Below are positions 1 through 11,565 of a stretch of DNA of 64,000 nucleotides, one piece after another (the stretch's first letter is position 1; each line of letters starts with the position of its first letter). The notes beneath the pieces were generated by a model. The model was not told the DNA's origin. It searched no databases and was given only the letters and a program-made list of their open reading frames with translations. Origin of the DNA: Numida meleagris (lineage: Eukaryota; Chordata; Aves; Galliformes; Numididae); contig NC_034409.1 of assembly GCF_002078875.1 (NCBI RefSeq), positions 12,404,434 through 12,468,433 of the forward strand, read 5' to 3'. A program made the position numbers and the translations under genes.

Positions 1-23
1 CCTGCTCGCACGGCTCCCTCCGC

Positions 24-50
24 TCACGGCCGCCCGGCCGCCTCCCGCAT
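24..50 (-). other. Possible short uORF in the minus-strand 5' leader
   Basis: On the minus strand an ATG at 50-48 is followed in frame by seven sense codons and a TGA at 26-24. It would sit in the 5' leader of the presumed PTPN12 transcript. The start codon of the main gene is not in the window, so its role cannot be judged. Confidence 0.25.
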
Positions 51-99
51 CCTGCCTGCCTCCACCCGACCCTCCCCAGGCGCCGCCACCGCCACAGGG

Positions 100-245
100 A
101 CACGACGAAGTCCCCACCTCCTCCCCCCGCGCAGGCGCAGCAGCCCCCGGCCCGGCCTTCCGTGCCCCCGCCCCGCTGGGGGAAAGCCCCGCCCCCTCCC
201 CGCCCATTGGCTCTCTTTGACGGCCGCCTCGTCCTATTGGCGGTC
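100..245 (-). promoter_or_regulatory. PTPN12: Core promoter for a minus-strand gene, probably PTPN12
   Basis: Read on the minus strand, CCAAT boxes lie at 240-236 and 210-206, exactly 30 bases apart, followed by GC boxes around 195-165 and the NRF1 palindrome GCGCAGGCGC at 138-129. There is no TATA box. This order is typical of NF-Y/Sp1/NRF1 housekeeping promoters and predicts start sites near 150-100, with transcription leaving the window to the left. In mammals PTPN12, encoding the PEST-type protein tyrosine phosphatase, lies head-to-head with GSAP, which is the gene on the right of this window. No PTPN12 coding sequence is visible, so the name is a synteny inference; the promoter direction is seen in the sequence. 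Confidence 0.55.
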
Positions 246-960
246 CGGCACGCTCATCACCGGCCAGCTCAGCCTCCGGAGAGAACCTCGTTCCGTTCTT
301 CGCCTCGCCCCGCGGTGTCGGCCCCTCCCGTTTCCCACGGATGGGATCTTCCGAAGGGCGCTGTACTGGCGCTGGAAGGGACCACTCGGAAGGCGGGGGA
401 GGGGGGCTGGAAGTCCGGGCGGAGCGGAGCGGCGTTTTCTCTGGCCGGAGCACAATGGGGCGGCGGTAGGCGCCGGCCGCCGCGGGCCGGGCGGTGCGGC
501 GCGGCGTGCCGGGACCCGCAGTCGCGTCGGCGCTGTAGAGAAAGGCTCCGGCATCCGTCCCCATCCCTTCCAGCGCCACGGAGGAGAAAGGGCCCGCGGG
601 TGGTAACCGCGAAGCCATGGAAAGGGCCCGCGGGGCCTTGGGGCCGTGAGCGAGGCGGGGCCGGGCGGGCGGCGCCGCTGCGGGAAAGGCGAAGTGGCGG
701 GAAGATGGCGGGCTGCTCCGGGCGCCGCGTCCCGCCGCTGTCCATGCGTTCTTTTAACAAGAGGCGCCCGCACGTGGGGACGGAGCGTCGCCGGGGCTCC
801 CGGGGGCCGGGGCGGCGGGAGGGGCGGGGCGGAGCTGAGGGGAGCGGGGAGCGCCCGCAGCGCGTCCTCGGGACGCGTCTTCCTGAGGGAGCGTCGAGAG
901 CCAGCGGGAGGGAAGAACGCTGCTTCTGCCGTGCTTTTACGTGGGAAGGTTAATTTACGG

Positions 961-3900
961 TGACGTGTTACTAACGTGAATTATGTCACGTTTAAAATGC
1001 TTGTTCTGCTTTGTTTGGGGCTTCAATAAAAGCAAAAAGGAAAAATTAAAATTCAGAGTCTCAATCTTAAAAAGACAACACATGCTCTCCAACAGAGAGA
1101 TTTTAAAGTTAATTCTTTGAGAAGTGTGACTTAATGTGTTTTAAGAAAAAAGCTGCTAGGTATTTTCCACTGTATGTACAAGCGTAGGTCAGTTCTTTAT
1201 AAGAAAGTCAGTCAGCCTCATTAAAACATGTTTGTGCCCTGATTGCATGTATAACTTCTTCACCTCACTTCAGCATAGCAAAATAATTCTAAGCATGCAT
1301 ACAAAGCCTTATAAAATAATAAATATACTAAATCGAGTCTCTTAAAGTATAATTGTCGTGGTGGGCAGATGCAGAGCATGCACTGATGTGGTGGATTCAG
1401 TACAACTTTGTAGCAGTCTAGTGCTGAAGCTCGGTGCTGAAGAGCATTGCCTGGTGAAGGCACTCTGCCCCGTTGCCCATTTCCTCCCACGTCACAGCAT
1501 CGCTGCCACCCGCTGTAGTGTGGTGCCGTGGTTGTACGGTGTGGGGCTGTGCCACGAACCAGGCCAGGGAACTGAGCTGTGACATAATTCCGTTGGAAGC
1601 TTTTTCTTCTCAGGTGATTCAGTTAGCTGGCCTCACTACAGAAACAAGCCTACATGTTCGCTCGGTCTTCCTGTAGCAATCTAGGGTATTACTGGTGTAG
1701 ATGACTGTCAAAGATCCCCGCCTTTCTAACAATTAGCAAAATGGCATGTTACCGCCCTCAGCCCATTTCAGTGCCCATGAACTTAACACCAATTTCCCAG
1801 TGAATGCAAATTTGGAGCTCTGAAGGACTGAACTGCAGCTGCTGCGCATGGACACGTTTCCTCCCACTGCATCTGCTGCAGAAGCAGTCATCGCTGGCAG
1901 AAGAGCAGGTTGGGAAATGCAGAGGGTTAGTGTTCTTGCATGATTTGCCAGAGGCAGCCTCTTGTAAAAAGGTTATTTTAAGCGGTTGATGTTCATGGGG
2001 GCTAACGTATGGCAGACATAAGGACACATCAAGGAACTGAGAAAGGGAGTCATGTCTGAGGCAGTGAGGCTTGAAGCTCTCCCCGCTGCGCTGGAACCTC
2101 TGTTCCACTGCACGTGAGCATTGACTGAGCACCCGCACAAGCACATCAGCTGTCAGATGTGCTCCTCTTCATATCCCTGGCACCACTCTGTAAGTAAGCT
2201 AACCAGTCCTGAAGAGCCACCCAGACGTCTGCTGTTCTTGCTTTAATCCCTCTCCTCCTTTTCCTGCTATGGTCCTCATCTTTCTCCTCCACTGACAAGC
2301 AGCATTTCAGGAAAAAAAAAGTAAATAATAAAGGCATAGCCACGGATAAAAAGAGAACAGTGATCATGCAGGTGAGCTGTGACCGGTACCATCAGACAAC
2401 CTTTTCATGGCACCTTGCTTGATTTCCTTCTGCCTCGGGGAAGGTTGCTGTGTTTGCTCAGCAGTTAACCTGGCAAACCTGATCACAGTGCCAGATGGCA
2501 TGTAAATTTAAAAAAGTGGTATCTGGGACAAAGCAACCAATTGATGAAAAGTTTTGAGCGTGTTGTGTCTTCACTCATTGCAGAAGGCTTGATTAGGAGA
2601 GAGGGAAAGGTTGTGATTTATTGTGTTTGGATCTCATGTCATTTTTGCCACCTATTAAAAGGTTCCAAATTATCCATCTGCCCTAGTTCATAATTGATAT
2701 CACATTGTAATAAACTTTTAAATTAGCAAATGTAACAGTGACCTTTCCTCCAGGTTGAGTGATGAGAACATACAGAGTCTCAGAAAAAATCCTGCATCCA
2801 GGCATGTGTCACTAACCAAAATGGACATCTACAAAAACAAAGCAATTAGAAATACCTGGGTGGAGACCTTTGCTTAGCACTGTTTGCATATGCATGTGTA
2901 AGTGTTCCAGTTGCCATCTATTCCTGAGCACAAACCCAACAGCACCAGTTCTATCTTGCTCAGCCCTGCAAATGTTGTATTCATCTATCTCATCTCTTTG
3001 CTATGAGCACAGAAACCTAAACTTTCAGCAGCAGAAGCAATGCTTTAGCAGAGACTTTTGATCTGAAACTCAAACCGTCTGGGTTAAACCCAGACATCTG
3101 ACCAATGTAGCATATGTGCATGAGTGTGTATTTGCGTAACTGTAGGAGAGAGGTGGAAAAAGAGCACGACGCAGGCCGAATTACTCATGCTGTAGACAGA
3201 ACAGGAAGCTGCAAATAAGATCTGCACAAGTAAATTGGGTTGTCTTAACAACTGTCTTAACAATCCATACAAGTATGGTCCTTGGAGAAAGTCAAATGGA
3301 TCACCCGGAGCCTATCTGCTGTACCTCGCGTTCTGCCTTGCCATGCACTGCTTTGGCTGCCACGAGGAAGGAGCACATCCAGGTTTTCTGTTCACTGGCA
3401 GCTTCCCAGGCTCCCACAAGGTATGTGTGTTGATGAGTGAATGCTTGGTGTCCAGGTTGTGCTTGTGCCAGGTGATGGATGTGAGTAGCAAATCTCCCAG
3501 TTCACCAACCTTTGGTTTTCCCAGAGCCTGTGATGCAAAACTGACTCTTTGAAGCTGTTTGGCTGCAATGTCAGTTTGGGCTCTAGTGTGAGCATGAGCT
3601 ACGTTCAGAAAACACTGCATTTCTGCAGGAAACTGTGCTCCAGGAAGACATCAAAGAACGGCGTGGGAGGGAGACTGGAGGAACCCTACAGGCCAAGTAA
3701 GGACATCATCTCCTTTGTCCAGCAAAACAAGATGTCGTGTGTGCCTTGCAATTCAGCACGACTACATCGCAATGATCGCTTCGTCACCAGTTTCTCCTCC
3801 TCCTTGCGAGAATGTTCAGTTTCTCCAATTTCAACTACCAGTATGAAGTGATGTATTAGTAACACTGATGCATTTATGTAATTATAGCTACATTCTTATC

Positions 3901-5700
3901 AACATACCTTGTACGTGGAATCTCAATTAATTTTATCTGTACTGAGAGTCTGAAAAGTATTTTTATAGTCGAGATCGTTTGGAATGAAAGTTAGAAGCTG
4001 ACACTCATGGGTTTTAAATTACACTCCTGGAATATGCTTTAAGTACGGTTGGCTGGAAGTTTTCTAAAACTGTGGTATTTCGGTGGAAAATGCTGTTTCT
4101 CTAAAAGTTAAAATTCCCACTGGAAACAATTTTTTGTCAGTTTTTTCTGCTTTCTGACAAAAACAATGCACTGTAATATTTACAGATGCAGAAATGTCTT
4201 TACCATTGAAGAGAGCACGATTTGGGATGGGGACCCAACACATGAAAGAAAGAACTGGAGCATGGAACATAAATCCCAGGAAGCTGTTCAACAGCTCAAG
4301 GGTACACATAAAATGCTAAACAAAGTCCAAATGAAGCCTTTGTCTTTGATCTGACAAACTGAAACGCATTGTGTCTCTCCACAAATGTCAAAATGTTTCA
4401 TGCTGGTTGAAAATAGTTAAAGGAAACGTTCAAGAATATCAGTGTCAAATACTTTTCGTATATTCTGACCCTCACGCCATTTTTGTATTTAGTCACTTTT
4501 GTTTCCGACAAGGATAAAAATAATCATATCAAGTTTTCTGTCTGAGGCCAATTTACCTTTTAATCACTTAGACTGTACGTAACAAACTAACCAATAGAAA
4601 TCCCCATGGATTCTTAAAATACTTACTTTGAACACAAGGAACATCAAGAACATTAAACCTGAGGGAGATGCATTGTAACCTTTGTATACAACAAATAAAC
4701 TGTGTTTCAGATTTAAACCCCAAGCTAATCTCTTTTTAAATGAGTCATAAAGACCTGATCCGTCTCTTTATAATATGTTCCGTTCATACCAATTAAGTGC
4801 CATGTGACCCTTGAATTTCTTGATATTTGCCTCTGTAACCTTCACTTAGGCAATGACAGACTCCTGTGATTACCTCTGAAAATAGTGCTGCTGCTATTGG
4901 ATTTCACCTGGCTTGCTCAGTTTTTAATTATTTGCTTGCAGTCTTTACTACAGCTCTTCTGGGATTCATTGCTCAATATCTAACTAAAACATGTTAAGTA
5001 CGATATTTCTTATACAGGCAATAAATATTTTAGATCATAATTACTGGCATTCATAACCAGTGCATAATTTGCGTTCTTCTGTAAGTGTAACATCCCCCTT
5101 CCCCCATATGAATGCAGTTTCCATACACAGAACAGACCTTGCTCTTGCTGTGGTCCTTATTGTAACAGCATTTGGGTCTAACGTGATTTTTAACATGCAA
5201 CTGAAACTAACTACACTAAAATAAGCATGTGCATCATGATCATCAGCCTCATCCTCTACCAAGACCTGTTACGAAAGGAAAACAGCTGTGCATTACTGTC
5301 CAGACACAGAATTTTTCTGTTTAGCATTTTCAAGTTCTCATATAGTTAAAGATGCACTCTGTTGGCTGAGGTATTTTGTTTGATTCTTGCAGATGTAAAA
5401 AAAAAGTTCACTTCAGCATACAATGAATATTTTCTGCAAGATTTTAACTGGATGGGAATAAAGAGCATATGAGACACAACTAAATTGCTGTGTGCCTTTC
5501 TGATCACTATTTTTTTCCATGGTTTTATTGTATTTCAGATCCATCTGACCACTTTTTATGTTTCACTCTCATGTAGGAACACTGAAATTGGTGGCAGACC
5601 TGATCCGTGGTATTGAACATGAGAGGAAAAATGAGGAGCTATTTTCCATCTGTATCTTTTGACTATATTCAAATTGGGCATACCATTTCTAAAAGAGGAA
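961..5700. other. AT-rich intergenic DNA, no gene recognised
   Basis: This stretch follows the CpG island directly. An AATAAA lies at 1025-1030, but no exon can be tied to it. Open frames are short, overlap on both strands and resemble no protein I know. Codon-level features of genes are absent. I see no tRNA, no recognisable repeat and no strong splice-bounded exon. Confidence 0.6.
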
Positions 5701-5945
5701 TAGTGCTGCCCTTGGACGACGCTGCCCGCCTGACACAGGTCGGTTCTGCTCCAGCAGCTGTACGCTGTCGTGGGCTGCTCTGGGGCTGCTCCGGGGGAAC
5801 CTCATTTGCCTGCTTCTGACAAAGCCTTTGTAAGGGGTATTCCCCAGGTGCAGCAGCAGCAAATCCGAAATGGAAATAGCAGCAGCAGAAGGGAAGCCTG
5901 CGCACAGGGCATGGTAAGTGTTAGCGCTCTCAAAGCTTTACCTAC
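5700..5945. other. Local CpG- and CAG-rich pocket with exon-like borders
   Basis: A GC-rich pocket with several CpGs stands out from AT-rich surroundings. At 5848-5913 a 66-base segment is preceded by CCCCAG and followed by GTAAGT. It contains CAG and AGC triplet runs and is open for 22 codons in one frame. The upstream polypyrimidine tract is poor and no partner exon was found. It may be a non-coding RNA exon, a regulatory element or chance. Confidence 0.25.
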
Positions 5946-8900
5946 AGGGATCAGAAAGAAGCATTAAAAGAATCAGCACGTTTAGAAGAGACAGGGAAAG
6001 GCTCTGGGTGTTCTAATGGGAGGCACTCACTCAAAAATTGGTTTTGAAAAGGGCTATTTAAACAAAAAATAGCTTTTAAGTGCCTCTTTAAAAAGAATCC
6101 AAAAATCTTGCTTAAATGAATCTGAAAGATGTGTAAAAAGCAAATATGCTTTACATCATTTATTGCTCGTTTTTTTTAATCAGCTTCAACAACAACAGAA
6201 CTGATGTGTTTTTTTGTCAGTTTTCCTTCAAGGTTCTTGTCCATTGGTGTAACAAGATTTATATTATCCTTAAATAAAGCTCAGGCTAATGGTTGTCTTT
6301 ATTTTTTTATATATATATTAGATGATAGAAATTAAAATATTTTCACTTATTTAAAACCTGTCTTTACTGAAAACAAAAGTAAAAATGATTAGACAATATC
6401 TGAGCCAGAATGACAAAACACTGCTCTTTTACCTGGCATTGACGCTCTCTGGACAGACGCTGTGCCATTTTATTCTGATAATCCTAATAGAATAATAATA
6501 ACAAGGTCTGAGACTGCTGCTACCAATGCATCACAATTGCTGGGGAGACTGATCTCCCCAAGAGTTCCTTGTGTGAGCCGCCTGTTGTTGTGACCATTAG
6601 TAGTTGTAGTGGCCAGCTCAGATTCTCAGCTATTCTGTAGATTTTTTTAAATATCTTTTTAATACTCTCTTAAGGGAAGCAGTGAGCTCTATAATTTAAG
6701 AAACAATACCAGATTACAATTAAAAAAATAATAATAAAAAAAAAAGGAAAAGAAAGCTAAAGACACACCTCCCCTGCCAGGCCATTAAAACTGTACTATA
6801 GGGAGCCACCCTACGTATAATCAGATCTGTTTTTATAATAACTTCAAACAAATATGGGTATGGTTCTGACTTTGTAACGTGAGTTTTCCGACACATTTCA
6901 CAAAGAAGTTGACATTTATATATATGTACTTTTTAACAAAATGACATAAACCCAGCATATTCCATGTTCAATGATATTCATATTTCTGTATCTGAGAGCA
7001 CAACAATAGCTCCATTGTGTAGCACGGCACTGCTCAGATGTAGAAGGAAGGCTGCTCACGGACTTCCAGAGTGGTCCAGAAATACAGTAGTGACACCAGG
7101 CTGGCTCCAGTAAACAGGAAATTGAACCAGGATGTAAACTGGACTGCTTCCATATTCAGTAATGCTCAGCTAAAAATAAACAGCTTGAATAGAGGTAAGG
7201 AAGCCAATTCTCTCTGTGAACTCGTTTTTAAAATTAAAGTTTTCAAGACCTGATAGAACATTTCAAATTATATTTTAAAAAAAGTTTTAGTGTTGATTTA
7301 TGAATATTTCTGTAATGAGATTGCAGCCATGTCCAAAGGGGCTTCATAGCATGAAATGGAGAAGGGAAAGTCTCTTTTTTTCAGAGAATAATAAGGCCCT
7401 GGAGACAGAAGTTGAAGTCAGACATGACTGCCCTATACACGCATCAAGGTATTTAAAAAAAAGGGGGGGAGAAAAGATTCTACTTAAGCTGAAAGACAAC
7501 ACTGTCACAAGAATAAATAAAACCATTGAATATGAAATCTAGAAATGGTTAGGCATCTTATTCTGAGAAGAATGAGGATTTCTAAAGCAGCCCGTGCAGA
7601 ATGGCATCACACATCAGTTGTGGCATCCCCCACAGTCCTTACTTCCTCATGAGTTCTCTTATTTCTGACCATGCCTCTCTCAGAAGGAAAGCCTTTCAGG
7701 AAAGGAGTAACTCTGCAGCACTTATTTAGGCAACACATTGCACACAAACCTCTAATGAAGATTCCTTTCTGCAGAAATCAATTTGTTCCAAATATCATGG
7801 CTTGATGCATATAATGTTCTTAATGGAAACACTGAAAAAATGTGGCAATTCATTCAGCCTTTATTACTTCACTGTCTCCATCAGATACGCCAGATGATGG
7901 CGTTCCTCAGGCTTGGAGCATGACATACTAGTGATAGGGCAAGAGGAAGACAAAATAACCCCCAGAACAGGTGAGATCTGTGGAACTGAAGCTTTGAGCC
8001 ACAACTGTCCCTCAAATTCAGGAATAGATGGATATAGGATATGAATGGGAAAGGACTAGCAAAAGTCATTAAATTCAGGCTCCTGCCGTAACTTGTATAG
8101 CTGGACATAATTCAGTTAATAACACTGTCAAGTTTCATCTCAGAATAAATCATGTTCTTGCCTCTGCTGGCCACACCAGGATACTGATCCAGAACGTCAC
8201 TGCTACAGTGTTAGGAGGCTTTTCTTGCTTCTGATCCCAAGGTTGCGAGCATCTTTTTTCCTTTGCCAAAATCCCTTTATTGCAATCATCTTTGTCATAT
8301 TATACCAGAGAAGCTACACTTTTACTCTCCTCTAATGCCATAAACCTCTAATTGCTTCTAACAAGCTGCCTTCTTATCTGGAGAATTGAATTAATTCCTT
8401 AAGCTGAATCAATCTTTCTTGAATAAGTATGATTAGATATGTGCCAAGTTCCAGATTATGTGTTATTGAAATATTTTCTCAATATCTGTGTCTTCTTGCC
8501 AGGGATGAAGTCTAAATGACAACAAATAGGTGCAATGTTGATGGAAAATAAGAGAGCACAGGAGGAAGGTTAGAGTCTGTCTGCTTGGTAGTAAGCAAGA
8601 GCAGACTGGCACGGCCCTGTAGGACTGTTCTTGCTGCCTGAGAACAGCAGCAAGGAATGGCCACAGGAGCAAAGGGAATCACCCTAACAGGTAGCCATCA
8701 CTATCCCCCCCATAAAACCTGTATTACACCAGCAATATGGTGCAGGCATCAATTAACCACAGACATTCCTAGCACATTCCATTATCAGCTAATCAAGACT
8801 GGCATTGGTGTGAATTTTGTGACAGTGATGTAGGACATGCTAGCCAAGGAAGCCAATTGATCCAGCATTTGAGGAAGTGTCTTTCTTCAGAAAGCATGAT

Positions 8901-11040
8901 TCAATCCTGGCCCCTCAGGCCCATAGGGGAGGCTCAGTAAGTACGTAAACAAGTTACCCTATATTCTCTCCCCCTTGAGTGCAGGAGAACTTTCTTAGGA
9001 AGCCAGAGCCTGTGGGATGAGGAACACAAAGGCAGACGTGGCTGTAAACTGAAGATCTTGGTTCTGGAACCACTGTTCTGAAGCTGCCTTGAGGAGCCAG
9101 CTGGGGCCCAGCACGCTCAAGGCTCCAAGACGGGCATCTTCAGTGGAATGGGCAAAATTTAGGCAGCTGCCATGAGGAGGAATCACAATATAACAGAAGG
9201 TGTGGAAGCTCAGAGGGCAAGGGTTTTTACACAGCCTAGATGATGGCAAGGTGAATGTGGGATGTAAAAGCAGACTCCCTGACAGTGCAGTTCAGCTGAA
9301 CTTCCAGCCTTTTCCTATTCTTTGTGTCCTCAAGGACTGCCTTTCTTCCTTCTTGCTACACTATCGATTTAAGTATGCCTTTAATGTTCTGCCATTAAAA
9401 ATGTCATTAGTATATTCTCACCTTTGTTCATTAGCGAACAGAACTATTGAATGGTGTTGTGCCCAAGACTGCATTATGAGAGATTTCCCTTGTAAGCAGC
9501 ATCCCAGGAGATTGCCTCTTAAGGACAGCCCACTATTTTCTTTGATCTCTTTGACTTAGAGATTTTCATATTTACCTTACATTCCTTGAACTAATCACCC
9601 TTGTACCTTAACTAGTCACTGTTTAAGCACAACCTCATCAAAACTGTTTATTAAGGTGAGATTTACCTCCTTGTCTTTGTTTTTGTATTTTTGTTTTAAA
9701 GAAAAACATTACCATTGAAGTTGGATACTAACATATGTGATCATTTTTTAAAAAGTCATGAAATTTTAGCTTCTGTAACCAGACTATTATGATGGAACAT
9801 TCTTTCAAAAAAGCAGATTTCTGTCTGCTGGCAATTCTATTGACACTTGTATTAAATTTGATGGAATCAAAGAATTAGGAGAATAAAAAACATTAGAATG
9901 ACCTATACAATGTTCAGCAGCTAAATAATTCCATTTTCTGAGTACAGAGACTTTGGGCTTCTTTGTTTCATAGCAAACTAAAATAGAAGCTAAAATCCAT
10001 AAATTTATGAATTAAAATAGAAGAAGGAAGAAAACAATGATTCAGCTGTGATAAAAGGATATTTGCACAAAGGATGAGGGTAGAATCCAATGCAGCTGTT
10101 ACATTTCAGCATTAGCAGGGGGGCAGAGCAGCAAACATAAAGTTATGCTTTGGTACAGTCAACATCTTGTCGTTTGTCAAAGAAACAACAAACCCACTTT
10201 GAAGGTGTGCATGGTGGAGAACACACCTGAGTACTTCTTAATGATGGCAATAGTCACAAGCAGTACACAAAATATAAGAGGTAAATATTTTCCATTAATA
10301 TTTTTCTGAAGTTTCTGCACATGCCCTGTGACAGATACACTGCCTGGACTGTTGGTATTTTTTTTGCAAATGACCATGGGTTCTGTGTGTTGGAGGGATG
10401 TATCCACAGAAGAAGTGGCAAGGAAGTCTCTTGCAATAAGTCATATAATCGGCAAACGTTTCACAGATCAAATCTGTTATAAGTGCACACAGGCTGTCCC
10501 ACTGGAAATACCTGCAGAATCCATTAGAATCTCTTCAGAGTACATTCTTTTCCTTCCAAATAAGTAAGAACTCAAGAGCCTAAACCATAATAAACCAATT
10601 ACTTTTTTACTCTATCTGGCAGAGGCAATGAATAGGTAATATCGTGGCTGAATGCTCTGAATGCTAAATATCAAGCTACAGAGAACCAAACTACTCTCAG
10701 ATCCACAAGCAACTCCTAAAACAGAATGTTAAAGAAAATATTTGTACTGCCTAATGGCTTTAACATGCTTTTAATTTTATCCTTTACTTCCATTATAGAA
10801 ACACAGGGAAGTCAACAGACTCATGGTATTATAAAACTAGTAGAATAAAATAAGCTGCCTTTTAATAAGCTCTGTAAAACTGCAGATCCTGAAAAGCCTG
10901 ATCTATGGCTAGATGCATATAGTCATATCAGGATGTTGCCTGAGCCTTTTTTTTCCTGTTTCATTCTAAATGAAAGTTGAATGGTCTTTTAGATTGCTCA
11001 CAGAAATGGAGATCCAAAAAACAGCATTAGCAGATGCCAG
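5946..11040. other. AT-rich intergenic DNA, no gene recognised
   Basis: Only short, unrelated open frames are present. Low-complexity A-rich tracts occur near 6,720-6,760 and a short TA run near 6,310. A possible very old CR1 tail on the minus strand is listed separately near 8,025. Nothing else could be assigned. Confidence 0.6.
8025..8095 (-). repeat. Possible ancient CR1 3' tail
   Basis: The plus strand reads like the reverse of a CR1 3' end: a GGGAAAGGAC-like segment, then a decayed 'catctagtcca'-type stretch, then CTCCTGCC. It is strongly diverged and short, so chance similarity is possible. Confidence 0.3.
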
Positions 11041-11049
11041 GATAAGCAT

Positions 11050-11565
11050 GGTACGATGAAGAAGAGGTACCATGGCTTTTGTAAAGGGAGGTCATGCTTC
11101 ACAAATCTACCCAAGTCTTCTGACAGTCAATAAACCATGCTGGCAACAAAGAGCTGCTTGATACCATCTGCCTGAATTTTCAGAAGGCACTGAAATAGTT
11201 GCCTCCCTAGAGGCTATAGAAGAAGATAATCAGACATGAAGAAATATTCAGAGGATAGGAAGAAGAGAGAGGAACAAATAATTGCCTTTCACAGTAGAAA
11301 GAATCACATGTTGTGTCCCACATGGCTCTATGCTGAAGTCTGTGTTACTCAACACAGGTCACAAGTGATCAGAAAACTGTAGAAAAGGAATGAAAATGTT
11401 TGCTGATAACAGTGAATTAGTCAGTGATACAGACTATAGATGACTGCAGACTCAGAATTTCTGACCTAGTCACTTAATGACTAGGCAACAAAAGCTCCCT
11501 GTCAGGAGATGCAAAGGGAATGCAGACAGGATGCCAGTAATCACTAGAAAAGGAATCAAGAACAT
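11050..11565 (+). repeat. Degraded CR1 LINE fragment, reverse-transcriptase region
   Basis: The order of recognisable pieces follows the plus strand of CR1 ORF2: a GGTCATGCTTCACAAATCTA-like block near 11,088, a segment like the 'acaggtcac...tcagaaa' region near 11,350, and a GTTTGCTGATAAC block near 11,398. The last corresponds to the CR1 'tttgctgatgac' stretch after the polymerase active-site region. Stops and indels break every frame, so this is a dead copy. The match is from memory of the CR1 family, and the limits are approximate. Confidence 0.55.

Larger units (their letters stand above)
1..960. promoter_or_regulatory. CpG island 1, probable divergent promoter region
   Basis: About 950 bases are very rich in G+C with frequent CpG, ending abruptly near 950 where AT-rich sequence begins. 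The block holds many GC boxes, an NRF1-type palindrome (129-138), two reverse CCAAT boxes, a YY1-like AAGATGGCGGG (702-712), a CACGTG E-box (771-776) and a TGACGTG CRE-like site (961-967). Long open frames on both strands here are by-products of low stop-codon frequency in GC-rich DNA. The sites near the left end point to minus-strand transcription; the YY1 and E-box sites further right would suit a plus-strand non-coding transcript, which is inference only. Confidence 0.85.

Noticed and set aside
162..953. Long overlapping open frames on both strands in CpG island 1
   Set aside because: GC-rich DNA lacks stop codons by chance; several frames are open together, products are Arg/Pro/Gly-rich, and none resembles a protein family.
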